Of a stretch of DNA of 64,000 nucleotides, positions 1-9,317 are shown piece by piece. This stretch comes from Flavobacterium sp. SLB02 (GTDB lineage Bacteria > Bacteroidota > Bacteroidia > Flavobacteriales > Flavobacteriaceae): NCBI RefSeq assembly GCF_009664855.1, contig NZ_CP045928.1, positions 3,761,186 through 3,825,185 on the forward strand, written 5' to 3'. Every line of letters begins with the position of its first letter. The stretch's first letter is position 1. Position numbers and translations under genes: made by a program. A model generated the notes under the pieces. The model was given only the letters and a program-made list of their open reading frames with translations. It searched no databases and was not told the origin of the DNA.

Positions 1-82
1 GTTTGGCTCTTGCCAATTCAAGATCCTGAGCATTTATAAACTGTATTGAAAATACGAATATAATAACGAGTAGTTTTTTCAT
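1..82 (-). CDS. Exported protein, N-terminal fragment (possibly OmpA-like T9SS partner)
   Basis: The window edge cuts this gene; only the first 27 codons are visible. The reverse strand reads MKKLLVIIFVFSIQFINAQ followed by DLELARAK, a typical Bacteroidota signal peptide ending in Ala-Gln. It lies 10 bp downstream of the PorP/SprF stop codon on the same strand, so the two are probably co-transcribed. In flavobacteria a PorP/SprF gene is commonly followed by an OmpA/PD40-repeat peptidoglycan-binding protein, so that is the best guess. It is inferred from context only, because no domain is visible in the fragment. Confidence 0.6.
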   Translation of the reverse strand, partial: MKKLLVIIFVFSIQFINAQDLELARAK

Positions 83-92
83 ATTTTTCATC

Positions 93-1022
93 TTAGAAGA
101 ATCTTGGTGATTTATCATATCCTTTTCCTAATAAATCTAAATTAAACAGCAACATAATTTCGTGTGTACCGGAATTAAACTGCCCCATATTCGAAAGTGT
201 ATGATCATAAGCATAACCTACTCGAAGCGACGGCGTAACATTGATGTTCATTAAAGCACTCACCGCATCATTTACTCTGTAAGCCGCACCCAACTCAAAT
301 TTGTTGTTGTACAAGACATTTGCCGTAAGGTCTACAGAAATTGGCACTCCGGGCACAAACTTGGACATAAATGCGGGTTTAAGTTTGACCATATCATTGA
401 TCTGGAAAACATATCCGGCGGTTAAAAACGTATGAATGGCTTCTGATCCGTAGGCGTTGATTCCGGACTTTTCTTCGATGTGTTTAGAACTCAGTAAATT
501 TGGCGCCGATAAACCCACATAGAAATTATCTCTAAAATAATACGCTCCTACTCCAATGTTGGGTCTGGTGACGTTTATATTATCAGCGAAAGCCAAATCT
601 GTTTGTGTATCACTAAATTTGAATCCGTTAAAATTGGTTTGCAGTGAAGTAAAACCTGCTTTTAATCCTAACGAAAGTTTGTTTTTTCCTCCAAGATTCA
701 GGACATAGGCAAAATCAGCATAGAAATTATTTTCCTTTTTAGCGCCATCACCAATATCATCAGAAACTAAAGAAATCCCCACTTCGACTTTATCTGTCAG
801 AGCAGTATGACCAAAAAAGGTAAAAGTTTTTGGCGCTCCTACGGCTCCAACCCATTGCGTTCTGTATAATCCTCCAAGATTTAACATGGCAGGAACTCCT
901 GTAGCATACGCGGGATTTACTACACTCATATTGTACATATAGTGGGTATATTCCGGATCTTGCTGGGCTGAGGCTGATGTTATGTAAAAGAGAAAAAGTA
1001 TAAAAAGTGGTATTTTTTTCAT
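93..1022 (-). CDS. PorP/SprF family T9SS outer membrane protein
   Basis: The 309-residue protein has a signal peptide (residues 1-19, cleavage before Gln20) and then the PorP/SprF opening: QDPEYTHYMYNMSVVNPAYA, then a GLYRTQWVGAVGAPKTF-type segment. The remainder alternates polar and aromatic residues like an outer-membrane beta-barrel and ends in Phe, as barrels often do. In this family SprF-like proteins are needed for secretion or surface attachment of T9SS substrates that carry type-B (CHU_C) sorting domains. The gene directly upstream, 32 bp away, encodes exactly such a substrate, so the two are probably a dedicated pair in one operon. Family assignment is firm; the specific partner is inferred from adjacency. 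Confidence 0.93.
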   Translation of the reverse strand: MKKIPLFILFLFYITSASAQQDPEYTHYMYNMSVVNPAYATGVPAMLNLGGLYRTQWVGAVGAPKTFTFFGHTALTDKVEVGISLVSDDIGDGAKKENNFYADFAYVLNLGGKNKLSLGLKAGFTSLQTNFNGFKFSDTQTDLAFADNINVTRPNIGVGAYYFRDNFYVGLSAPNLLSSKHIEEKSGINAYGSEAIHTFLTAGYVFQINDMVKLKPAFMSKFVPGVPISVDLTANVLYNNKFELGAAYRVNDAVSALMNINVTPSLRVGYAYDHTLSNMGQFNSGTHEIMLLFNLDLLGKGYDKSPRFF

Positions 1023-1054
1023 TTGAAAATTATATTAAATAATATAAAAAGGAA

Positions 1055-3703
1055 TTATCGATTGAGGTAAAGTCGACCTTGCTGCGCTTTTCTATTGTCT
1101 TTATTAAAATTGACAATATAAAAATAGACTCCGTTTGGCGCTATTGCGTCTCCAAAACCTGCAGCTTGAGAATTTCTTCCGTCCCAATTGGGTGTATTTG
1201 CATTTCCTTTAAACATTACATTTCCGTATCTATTGAAAATTTCAAGCGTATAATCCGGGTATAAATATTCAATATCAGGAATTCTGAACGTATCATTTAC
1301 ATTATCTCCATTGGGCGAAAATCCGTCAGGAATAAAAAAGGCATATTGTGCAGGATCGCAGTCCGTTAAGGAAACTGTAACCTCTAAGACACTATCCGAA
1401 ATACAGTCGGTCACACTCGAAAGATCATACCCGTAATAAGTGGCTTTATCGATAAGCAAAGTATTCGAAGCTAATAAATTACCGTTATTTTGAGCATCAT
1501 ACCACGAAACTGTCGAAGGTACATTTGTCGCTTTTGAAAGATCTGAAATCGCTGGATTTTTTAAACCGCAAAAATTTTGTCCGTCAGGATTTAAAGTTGG
1601 TGCGGGTGTATCTTTTACTACAACCGAAATCATACTGGCTGGCGATGTACAATTTGCAGCAGAAGTTTCGGTAACATAGAGGTCTTCAGATTTTAAAAGA
1701 TAAGTATCTGCAAGCGGTGTGGTTAACGCAGCAGAATTATACCATTTATATTGCGGGCCATGCGGTGTTAAATTAGCAATTGTCGCTCTGTCTACTTTGC
1801 AAAAATCAGGCGGATTCACTGCAACGGGTGCCAGCGGAATTGGATTGACTAAAAAACTATCTAATACATTTACCAAAAGATTGCCACAACCCGTAATATC
1901 ATTCGTTAGATAAGTAGCCGAGATTACGGTAGAACCTGTATTTACAAGTAAACTTGCCGGAATTACAAAACTGGCATTTCCGCTTGAAACCGTTAAATCG
2001 ACAGTTTGTTCTGTCGAAGTATTACTATCTAAAAGTACATAAGAAAGTTTCGCTTTTGTTAAAGTTCCCAATCCTGAAACACTAGCGGTAAAAACTCCGT
2101 TTACACAATCATCATTGACCACTACTTTTACATTGCTAACAACAGGCAAAGAATTAATTGTCAGGTTTCCTACAACATTTGCTGTATTAGTACATTGCGG
2201 AGTTGGATTTGTAATATTGGTGATATTGGTAATTGTAATTACAGATAATCCGCTTTTTGCGTTTAAGTTTCCGGGAATGTCAAAACTGGCTTTTCCTCCA
2301 ACAGCTGTTATAGTGGCCGTTTGGGCTGTAGCTGAATTATCACCATTAATATTATAAACGATACGATACTTACCATCGGCCAATAGAGTGGCATTCGAAA
2401 TTTGAATAGTTGCAATATCGTTCTGACAAATTGGACTGGTAGTTATTACAGCATTATCTAAACGCGGCAATGGAAATACATTTAAATCATAAGAAAAAGG
2501 ACTAAATAAACTAATACATTTTTTTGGACCAGGAGTTGGAACAATGCTTGTAACGGTAATAGTAAATTTACCAACACTTTGAAAATAAGCCGATCTAACG
2601 GGAAAAACCACAACGCCGCCTCTAAAATTTACTGCAACAGTTTCTGATCCTGCTATTGGACCACTAACATTATAAGTAATCCTATATGCACCGTCAGGAA
2701 TACCCTGAGGACCTGCCGTAACTCTTGCTGAGTAGGTCGCAGTAGCCATTTCACTTTCGCAAATATCATTAAGTACAACAATTTCTGCACCTGTAAAGTC
2801 AATTCGTTTCTCGAGTGTAATGACTACATCTGCAGTTCTGTCTTTACAAACATTCTGGTTAGGAACCGCAAAAACGGTATAAGTATATTTCAATTCTACC
2901 GCTCCGTATTTGTTAAACAAATCCTGAAGGTTAACATTGTGATCTGATCGTGATGTGATATCTGGTCCTTTCCAAACACCATCTTTATCTTCACCAAGAA
3001 GTGATTCAAACATATCATAGTTGGTATAACCGGCTAAATCTGTAGTTCCGCATAATGTTAATTCTTGTGGCGTTCCTTCTTCGGGTGTTCTTACAATAGT
3101 GACATATACAGTGGTAATTAATGGCGTAGATGGGCATTCCGGTATAAGCGGCACTTCGTAGGTAAATTGACGCGTTTCTGTTTGGGTTGTTATATATCTA
3201 ATCCCAATTACAGGTGAATCTAAAATTTTTCCTGAACTATCTCTCCATATTCCGTTTTCATGCGGTCCCATAACGGTACTATCAAATGCTGTAAAAAGAT
3301 TAAAAAATCCCTCTCTGCTACAAGCAGTAGATTTAGAACCAACTCCTACGTAGGCACCAATAGTAAGTGTGATTGTGGCTGTATTGTCTGTACATCCGGC
3401 CACATCAGGAGCGGTATAGGTATAATGATAAACCCCACCTTCTTTAATAAGTTGAGCATTTAAATTTCCGGTAATGGAATCCAGACCTCTAAAATTATTA
3501 TCGTCTGTCCATTTTCCGCCCGGAGTTGGTGAGCCTCCTAATAATGAAAATAAAGAAAGGTTTTGATGAGCTGAATTCTGAATATCACAAATTATTTTTT
3601 GCGCATCATCACCAGCACATTGTGCGTACATTTTTGAGGGTAAAACCGATAAGAAAATAAAAAACAATATAAATTGTAAGAAATTAGAGTAGTTTTTAAC
3701 CAT
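1055..3703 (-). CDS. Large secreted adhesin-like protein with T9SS type-B sorting domain
   Basis: This 882-residue protein has a signal peptide (about residues 1-28, ending MYAQ). The body has several degenerate beta-sandwich repeats, recognisable by recurring segments of the form 'ICQNDIATIQISNATLLADG' and 'YRITYNVSG'. The C-terminal ~95 residues are a gliding-motility-associated (CHU_C) domain: FIPDGFSPNGDNVNDTFRIP, then YTLEIFNRYGNVMF, then WDGRN, then APNGVYFYIVNF. That domain directs export by T9SS and anchoring to the cell surface. The protein is likely a cell-surface adhesin or filament-forming protein. It is first in an operon with the PorP/SprF gene. The passenger function cannot be read from the sequence. 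Confidence 0.92.
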   Translation of the reverse strand: MVKNYSNFLQFILFFIFLSVLPSKMYAQCAGDDAQKIICDIQNSAHQNLSLFSLLGGSPTPGGKWTDDNNFRGLDSITGNLNAQLIKEGGVYHYTYTAPDVAGCTDNTATITLTIGAYVGVGSKSTACSREGFFNLFTAFDSTVMGPHENGIWRDSSGKILDSPVIGIRYITTQTETRQFTYEVPLIPECPSTPLITTVYVTIVRTPEEGTPQELTLCGTTDLAGYTNYDMFESLLGEDKDGVWKGPDITSRSDHNVNLQDLFNKYGAVELKYTYTVFAVPNQNVCKDRTADVVITLEKRIDFTGAEIVVLNDICESEMATATYSARVTAGPQGIPDGAYRITYNVSGPIAGSETVAVNFRGGVVVFPVRSAYFQSVGKFTITVTSIVPTPGPKKCISLFSPFSYDLNVFPLPRLDNAVITTSPICQNDIATIQISNATLLADGKYRIVYNINGDNSATAQTATITAVGGKASFDIPGNLNAKSGLSVITITNITNITNPTPQCTNTANVVGNLTINSLPVVSNVKVVVNDDCVNGVFTASVSGLGTLTKAKLSYVLLDSNTSTEQTVDLTVSSGNASFVIPASLLVNTGSTVISATYLTNDITGCGNLLVNVLDSFLVNPIPLAPVAVNPPDFCKVDRATIANLTPHGPQYKWYNSAALTTPLADTYLLKSEDLYVTETSAANCTSPASMISVVVKDTPAPTLNPDGQNFCGLKNPAISDLSKATNVPSTVSWYDAQNNGNLLASNTLLIDKATYYGYDLSSVTDCISDSVLEVTVSLTDCDPAQYAFFIPDGFSPNGDNVNDTFRIPDIEYLYPDYTLEIFNRYGNVMFKGNANTPNWDGRNSQAAGFGDAIAPNGVYFYIVNFNKDNRKAQQGRLYLNR

Positions 3704-3862
3704 AAACCGTTATTTTTTTATAAACATAATAAAATAATAACGTTCCTTGAACAAAAAAAGTGATTTAATAGTTAAATTTTCACAAAATTCAAATAAATCA
3801 TAAAATAAACGCCAATAAAATTAAATTCTGTTTAGATTTTTAATTGATTGTTTTTGAGATTT

Positions 3863-5188
3863 TTATAATTCATCTTCAAGCTTAAATCTAAACTTTAAAA
3901 TCAGGCTGTTTCTTTCTACTTCAAGGTTTATCCAAATATCTTCTTCTGATTTTAAAAGGGTATTTATTTGCTGAAGTGTATATTTATATGGTGCATTTTT
4001 GTTGATACTTACAATGATGTCTCCTTTTTGTAATCCGCATTTCTCGGCAGCTGAATTTTTACGAATATTGACAATTTCATAAACTGGTTTTAATGAAAAT
4101 TTGTATCTGAAATTTCCGTCTTTTTTTTCATTATTTGCAACTTCATCTAATGTTGAAGCTACTTTTACCATCTCTAAATGAACCGTTTCCTGAACCCACT
4201 GAAGACCGTTGTGCTGAACGGTGATTCCACTTTTATTATAAGTAAAGGGTTCAGAAAATTTACTGTTTTTTTTAAGGTACATTTTCTTATCTGCATAATC
4301 TAAAACTACGGTAAACCTTTTTAAAACTTCGCCACCTACAGATCCTATTCGATCAGGTACCATTTTTACATTTCGAATAGAAGTGGAATCCGGAAATGAA
4401 ACTATTGGCTTTTTAAAATTAAAATCATCAATTAAAAAATTATCAATTTTAGCCCGATGTCCTTCAATATCACCACTAAAACCTTTTCCTAAAAAGTCAG
4501 GAAAATTCTTTTTAGGCAATTTTATTTTTTTGTTCTCAAAAATCCAGAAAGCATCACTATTGCCTATATCGATCAGTAATTTTGCAGGCACTGTATTTTG
4601 ATCAACAATCGCTGTGGCATAAATATAAGGTTTAGACCTTTCGATAGTTATAGGAACTCTCTTGAATCTTTTATCTAGTTTTTGTTTGGTTTGCTCATCG
4701 TTTGCATGTATAACTACTCTCTTTTTTTGATAATTGATCTCTACGATATTATTTTTAAAAAATTTATATCCAATAATTCCGTTTACCGGAATCCCTATGT
4801 GCGATGACAAATTAAAACTCTGATCTAAAATTATATATAACAGATGATTGCTCGATTTTAAACCGTGTGATTCTAAAACATTATTTGTTGATTTTAAACC
4901 TTCAATTTCTTCTTCACTTCCTAAACCGCGTAATTTTATTTTCTGGATATTATGAAAACTCACTTCCTGTCTTTCTTCCATACTAAACAAGATCGTTTCT
5001 TCGACACCGGAATCAAGCAGGAAATTTAATTCGATACCGTTTACTTTTATAGGAATAAAAATAAGGTTATTAATGAGTTTGAAGGGAATAGTAACCTTGC
5101 CACTATGCTTATCGATCAAAAAATCACCTTGTGCCATAAGTGACAAAGATGTCAAAAGCCCAAAAAACAACATGAAATATTTTTTCAT
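3863..5188 (-). CDS. Exported retropepsin-like aspartyl protease with C-terminal PDZ domain
   Basis: A 441-residue protein with a signal peptide (residues 1-20, ending LMAQ). It has two clan-AA aspartyl protease-like repeats: the first active-site motif is LLDSG (Asp59-Ser-Gly), and a second half carries LLIDIGNSDAFWIF (Asp207-Ile-Gly). A PDZ domain fills about residues 360-441 (AAEKCGLQKGDIIVSIN). This layout is a recognised Bacteroidota family of periplasmic or cell-surface proteases. The second motif has Ile where Thr or Ser is usual, so the active site may be asymmetric. Its start ATG shares the position of a possible upstream ATG for the divergent aminotransferase. Substrate unknown. Confidence 0.85.
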   Translation of the reverse strand: MKKYFMLFFGLLTSLSLMAQGDFLIDKHSGKVTIPFKLINNLIFIPIKVNGIELNFLLDSGVEETILFSMEERQEVSFHNIQKIKLRGLGSEEEIEGLKSTNNVLESHGLKSSNHLLYIILDQSFNLSSHIGIPVNGIIGYKFFKNNIVEINYQKKRVVIHANDEQTKQKLDKRFKRVPITIERSKPYIYATAIVDQNTVPAKLLIDIGNSDAFWIFENKKIKLPKKNFPDFLGKGFSGDIEGHRAKIDNFLIDDFNFKKPIVSFPDSTSIRNVKMVPDRIGSVGGEVLKRFTVVLDYADKKMYLKKNSKFSEPFTYNKSGITVQHNGLQWVQETVHLEMVKVASTLDEVANNEKKDGNFRYKFSLKPVYEIVNIRKNSAAEKCGLQKGDIIVSINKNAPYKYTLQQINTLLKSEEDIWINLEVERNSLILKFRFKLEDEL

Positions 5189-5310
5189 TGATAATATTTT
5201 ATGATAAAATTACTAAAAATATTGATAATTGTTACATTTTAATAAGTACCTGTAATGTTTACGTTAAATTGGAAAAAAAAATGCAAATTTGCACTTCAAT
5301 AATAAAACTC

Positions 5311-6507
5311 ATGCCAACAATTTCACACAAAGGCAGAAACATGCCCGAATCACCGATACGTAAACTTGCTCCTTTTGCAGATCTTGCAAAACAAAAAGGG
5401 AAAAAAGTGTATCACTTAAACATTGGTCAACCGGATATCAAGACACCCGAAGTGGCCATCGAGGCGGTAAAAAACATTGATTTAACTCTTATAGAATACA
5501 GTCCGTCTGCCGGATATGAAAGTTATAGAAAAAAATTAGCTCAATTTTACCAACGTCAAAACGTAAATGTTAACCCAGAAGACATCATTATTACTACTGG
5601 TGGCTCTGAAGCCTTATTGTTTGCATTGGCCACAATTACAGATCCCGGAGATGAAATCATTATTCCGGAACCTTTTTATGCCAATTATCATGCCTTTGCA
5701 TCCTCTACAAGTGCAGCTGTAATTCCTGTAATTTCAACAATCGAAACTGGATTTGCATTGCCAAGTATTGAAGATGTTGAAAAATTGATTACACCAAAAA
5801 CCAAAGCGATATTAATTTGTAATCCTGGTAATCCAACAGGTTATTTATATTCAGAAGCCGAAATAAAACAACTAGCCGGCTTAATCAAAAAACATGATTT
5901 GTACTTAATTGCTGATGAGGTTTATCGTGAGTTTTTGTATGATGGCGATGATGTTCATTATTCTGTAATGAATCTTGATGATGTTCAGCAAAACGTAATC
6001 ATGGTCGACTCTGTTTCAAAACGCTATAGTATGTGCGGGGCAAGAATTGGTTGTCTGGTTACTAAAAACAAAGAGGTTTTGGCAACCGTAATGAAGTTTG
6101 CCCAGGCACGTTTAAGTCCGCCAACAATTGAGCAAATTGCCTGCGAAGCTGCAATAGATACGCCACAAAGTTATTTTGATGATGTAATTTCAGAATATAA
6201 AAGCCGACGTGATACTCTAATTACCGAATTAAATAAAATTGAAGGTGTAATTGTTACCAAACCTAAAGGTGCTTTTTACTGCATTGCACAATTGCCAATA
6301 GAAAACTCTGAAGATTTTGCACAATGGCTTCTTGAAACATATGATCTTAACGGAGAAACTGTCATGGTGGCTCCTGCTGCAGGATTTTATTCGACTCCTG
6401 GAATGGGACTCAATCAGGTACGAATTGCTTATGTATTAAACAAAAAAGATTTAGTGACTGCTGTAAAGATTTTAAAAGAAGCACTTTTGGTTTACAACAA
6501 AAAATAA
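5311..6507 (+). CDS. Class I/II PLP-dependent aminotransferase
   Basis: A fold-type I aminotransferase of 398 residues when started at the ATG at 5311 (MPTISHKGRNMPESPIRKLA). Upstream in-frame ATGs at 5188 and 5281 would add non-conserved residues and overlap the probable promoter region, so they are less likely. Recognisable features are the NIGQPD substrate motif near residue 37, the NPGNPTG motif (171-177), the DEVYREF motif (202-208) and the Schiff-base Lys237 in DSVSKRYSMCGARIG. The amino donor cannot be fixed; aspartate and aromatic aminotransferases share these motifs. It is monocistronic and ends at a strong hairpin (6528-6562). Confidence 0.9.
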   Translation: MPTISHKGRNMPESPIRKLAPFADLAKQKGKKVYHLNIGQPDIKTPEVAIEAVKNIDLTLIEYSPSAGYESYRKKLAQFYQRQNVNVNPEDIIITTGGSEALLFALATITDPGDEIIIPEPFYANYHAFASSTSAAVIPVISTIETGFALPSIEDVEKLITPKTKAILICNPGNPTGYLYSEAEIKQLAGLIKKHDLYLIADEVYREFLYDGDDVHYSVMNLDDVQQNVIMVDSVSKRYSMCGARIGCLVTKNKEVLATVMKFAQARLSPPTIEQIACEAAIDTPQSYFDDVISEYKSRRDTLITELNKIEGVIVTKPKGAFYCIAQLPIENSEDFAQWLLETYDLNGETVMVAPAAGFYSTPGMGLNQVRIAYVLNKKDLVTAVKILKEALLVYNKK

Positions 6508-6527
6508 TAACAAATAACAAAAACCTT

Positions 6528-6562
6528 CAAAAGACAATAACACCTTATGTTATTGTCTTTTG
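6528..6562. terminator. Intrinsic-type hairpin after the aminotransferase
   Basis: A perfect 14-bp inverted repeat, CAAAAGACAATAAC (6528-6541) and GTTATTGTCTTTTG (6549-6562), with a 7-nt loop. It lies 21 bp after the aminotransferase stop codon. Its A/T ends give U-rich 3' tails in either direction. Confidence 0.75.
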
Positions 6563-6709
6563 TGTTTAAAAAAAAATACCATTTTAGTTTTAATTTAAAT
6601 TATATCCAAAAAGGAACGATTAAATAGTAAAAACGATAGAAAAGGTTTCCTTTTTATTAATTATCTTTACCGCCTTAAAAAGATATACCCATCATAATAG
6701 TAGTTTTTA

Positions 6710-7381
6710 ATGATAAATAACGAAGATTTTTTAGACGAAACAGGAGACAATCATTTTAGCAGCAACGCGCAAAACCCTGTAAGACAGGATGCTTTTGATC
6801 TAAGTGATGATGAAAAAATAGAAAGAATAAAAAAAGATGTTGAAAACATCCTACAGACTTTAGGAATGGATTTAACCGATGACAGCATAAAAGGTACTCC
6901 AAACCGAGTAGCAAAAATGTTTGTAAAGGAGATTTTTGGTGGTCTTAATCCTTCAAAACAACCAAAAGCTTCAACTTTTGATAATAATTACAAATACGGT
7001 GAAATGTTAGTTGAGAAAAACATTACCGTTTATTCTACCTGCGAACACCATTTACTGCCAATTATCGGACGCGCGCATGTTGCTTATATTTCAAGCGGAA
7101 GAGTGATTGGTTTATCAAAAATGAACCGAATTGTAGAATATTATGCCAAAAGACCTCAGGTTCAGGAGCGTTTAACGATGCAAATTGTTCAGGAATTACA
7201 AAAAGCTTTAGGCACTGAAGATGTTGCGTGTGTTATCGATGCCAAACACCTTTGTGTAAACTCAAGAGGAATTAAAGATATCGAAAGCAGCACTGTAACG
7301 TCTGAATTTGGTGGAAAATTCAAAGATCCTCAAACTAAGAGAGAGTTTTTAGATTATATTAAATTAGACACTCAATTCTAG
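6710..7381 (+). CDS. folE: GTP cyclohydrolase I
   Basis: The 223-residue enzyme converts GTP to 7,8-dihydroneopterin triphosphate, the first step of tetrahydrofolate and pterin synthesis in the cytoplasm. Zinc ligands are visible: Cys111 and His114 region in STCEHHLLP, and Cys182 in DAKHLCVNSRG. The signature SKMNRIVEYYAKRPQVQERL (136-155) matches the family. The first ~35 residues are an acidic, low-conservation extension typical of flavobacterial homologs. A TATCTTTA box at 6662-6669, 40 bp before the ATG, could be a Bacteroidota -7 element. The downstream gene is cysS, separated by a structured element. Confidence 0.97.
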   Translation: MINNEDFLDETGDNHFSSNAQNPVRQDAFDLSDDEKIERIKKDVENILQTLGMDLTDDSIKGTPNRVAKMFVKEIFGGLNPSKQPKASTFDNNYKYGEMLVEKNITVYSTCEHHLLPIIGRAHVAYISSGRVIGLSKMNRIVEYYAKRPQVQERLTMQIVQELQKALGTEDVACVIDAKHLCVNSRGIKDIESSTVTSEFGGKFKDPQTKREFLDYIKLDTQF

Positions 7382-7414
7382 TTTTATACGATATTTCTAT
7401 TATATTTATGGTCT

Positions 7415-7490
7415 ACTCCTAATAGCAGCGGCATCCTTTTATGGTGGGGTTCACCATAAAAGATATAGCCGATAGCAGGATTAGCTCCTA
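7415..7490 (+). repeat. Structured intergenic element, copy A
   Basis: The folE-cysS gap holds a palindromic element. A perfect 11-bp stem, CTTTTATGGTG (7436-7446) and CACCATAAAAG (7452-7462), has a 5-nt loop. It is flanked by AATAGCAGCGGCATC on the 5' side and GCAGGATTAGCTCCTA on the 3' side. The outer segments TCCT (7417-7420) and AGGA (7477-7480) can also pair. The flanks recur on the opposite strand at 41803-41965 with an unrelated stem sequence, which indicates conserved structure. It may be a noncoding RNA, a regulatory leader for cysS or a mobile hairpin repeat. I recall similar elements in other Flavobacterium genomes but cannot verify that here. Confidence 0.75.
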
Positions 7491-7513
7491 AAACATCAAC
7501 AAACATTTAAACA

Positions 7514-8992
7514 ATGCCATTATACACATCACAACCTCTAAAAATATACAATTCACTTTCTGGTGAAAAAGAAAATTTCAAACCAATCCATGAAGGAAAT
7601 GTTGGAATGTATGTTTGCGGACCTACGGTTTATAGCAATGTACACTTAGGAAATGTGAGAACATTTATGTCTTTTGATGTTATATTCCGATATTTTTTAC
7701 ACCTGGATTATAAGGTGCGTTATGTACGTAATATTACCGATGTGGGGCATATTGTTGATGATGTTGATGAAGGTGAAGATAAAATTGCCAAAAAAGCACG
7801 CTTAGAGCAACTCGAACCTATGGAGGTTGTACAGCGCTATACGGTAGATTTTCATGATATTTTGAAATCTTTCAACTTTTTACCGCCAAGTATCGAGCCT
7901 ACAGCAACAGGACATATTATTGAACAAATCGAAATTATCAAAAAAATCATCGATACCGGAATTGGCTATGAAGCCAACGGGTCTGTTTATTTTGATGTTG
8001 TAAAATATAACCAAAATCATAATTATGGTGTTTTAAGCGGGCGAAATATCGAAGATATGCTAGCCAATACCCGTGATCTTGATGGTCAGTCTGATAAAAG
8101 AAACCCTCAGGATTTTGCTCTTTGGAAAAAAGCAGAACCCGAACATATCATGAGATGGCCTTCGCCATGGAGTGATGGTTTCCCGGGGTGGCATCTTGAA
8201 TGTACTGCCATGAGTACCAAATATCTTGGTAATCATTTTGATATTCACGGTGGCGGAATGGATTTGAAATTTCCACACCATGAATGCGAAATTGCTCAAA
8301 ACCAAGCTTGTACAGGCCAGTCTCCGGTAAATTACTGGATGCACGCCAATATGCTGACCCTGAACGGTAAAAAAATGGCCAAATCGACTGGAAATAATAT
8401 TTTACCAGGCGAAATTTTAAGCGGTGATAATACTATTTTAAGTAAAGCTTTCTCTGCATCTGTAACTCGTTTTTTTATGTTACAGGCACATTACAGAAGT
8501 ATTTTGGATTTTTCTGACGATGCCATTGTTGCAGCTGAAAAGGGATATAAAAGATTAATGGAAGCTGTGGATGCCTTGCCGGGTATTTCGGCAAGTGCAA
8601 CGAGTTCTATAGATATTGCTTCATGGAAGCAATTGTCTTACGATGCCATGAACGATGATTTTAATACTCCAATTTTAATCGCGCAATTGTTTGAGGCCGT
8701 TCGTTATATCAATTTACTGAAAGAAGGAAAAGAAACGATTTCTGCCCAAGATCTAACTTCATTTACAACTGCTGTTAATGCTTTTGTTTTTGATGTTTTA
8801 GGTTTAAGCGATGACAAAGGTGCTGATACTAATAATGACAAGTTAGAAGGTGTTGTAAACATGCTTATCGGGATGAGAAATCAGGCCAGAGCCGATAAAA
8901 ACTTTGCACTTTCTGACCAGATTCGTGATCAGTTGATTGCTTTAGGCATCCAATTGAAAGACGGAAAAGAAGGCACAAGCTTTTCAATATAA
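7514..8992 (+). CDS. cysS: Cysteinyl-tRNA synthetase
   Basis: A 492-residue class I aminoacyl-tRNA synthetase that charges tRNA-Cys in the cytoplasm. The zinc and nucleotide site shows [19 protein letters not shown] (residues 32-50; Cys35, HLGN signature), HLECTAMS and PHHECEIAQ supply the other metal ligands, and KKMAKSTGN is the KMSKS loop. Full length for the family. It is the first of three closely spaced genes (cysS, yidD, lgt), with 22 bp to yidD. A structured element lies immediately upstream. Confidence 0.98.
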   Translation: MPLYTSQPLKIYNSLSGEKENFKPIHEGNVGMYVCGPTVYSNVHLGNVRTFMSFDVIFRYFLHLDYKVRYVRNITDVGHIVDDVDEGEDKIAKKARLEQLEPMEVVQRYTVDFHDILKSFNFLPPSIEPTATGHIIEQIEIIKKIIDTGIGYEANGSVYFDVVKYNQNHNYGVLSGRNIEDMLANTRDLDGQSDKRNPQDFALWKKAEPEHIMRWPSPWSDGFPGWHLECTAMSTKYLGNHFDIHGGGMDLKFPHHECEIAQNQACTGQSPVNYWMHANMLTLNGKKMAKSTGNNILPGEILSGDNTILSKAFSASVTRFFMLQAHYRSILDFSDDAIVAAEKGYKRLMEAVDALPGISASATSSIDIASWKQLSYDAMNDDFNTPILIAQLFEAVRYINLLKEGKETISAQDLTSFTTAVNAFVFDVLGLSDDKGADTNNDKLEGVVNMLIGMRNQARADKNFALSDQIRDQLIALGIQLKDGKEGTSFSI

Positions 8993-9014
8993 TCCATTCA
9001 TTTTCTAATAAATC

Positions 9015-9254
9015 ATGAAAGTAACAACTCCATTTGTTTTATTAGTTCGCTTTTATCAAACTGCAATCTCGCCTTTTACACCGGCAAGCTGCAGGTTCGA
9101 ACCTACTTGCTCGAGTTATATGATTCAGGCACTGCAAACTCATGGATTATTTTATGGCGGATATCTGGGAATAAAACGAATTTTGAGTTGTAATCCCTGG
9201 GGAAGAACCGGCTATGATCCTGTTCCCGAAAAGAAATGCTCACATAAAGATTAA
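9015..9254 (+). CDS. yidD: Membrane protein insertion efficiency factor YidD
   Basis: A small 79-residue protein with the family signature: an amphipathic N-terminus ([13 protein letters not shown]), then [18 protein letters not shown], then [19 protein letters not shown]. YidD assists YidC-mediated insertion of inner-membrane proteins and is membrane-associated. It usually lies beside rnpA/yidC, but in flavobacteria it is often found next to lgt, as here. It starts 22 bp after cysS and ends 63 bp before lgt, suggesting one operon. Confidence 0.95.
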   Translation: MKVTTPFVLLVRFYQTAISPFTPASCRFEPTCSSYMIQALQTHGLFYGGYLGIKRILSCNPWGRTGYDPVPEKKCSHKD

Positions 9255-9317
9255 CTTTTTATAAAGACCAACTTTACTTTAAATATTTATTTTTACAACA
9301 CAAAAACAATTTAACAT

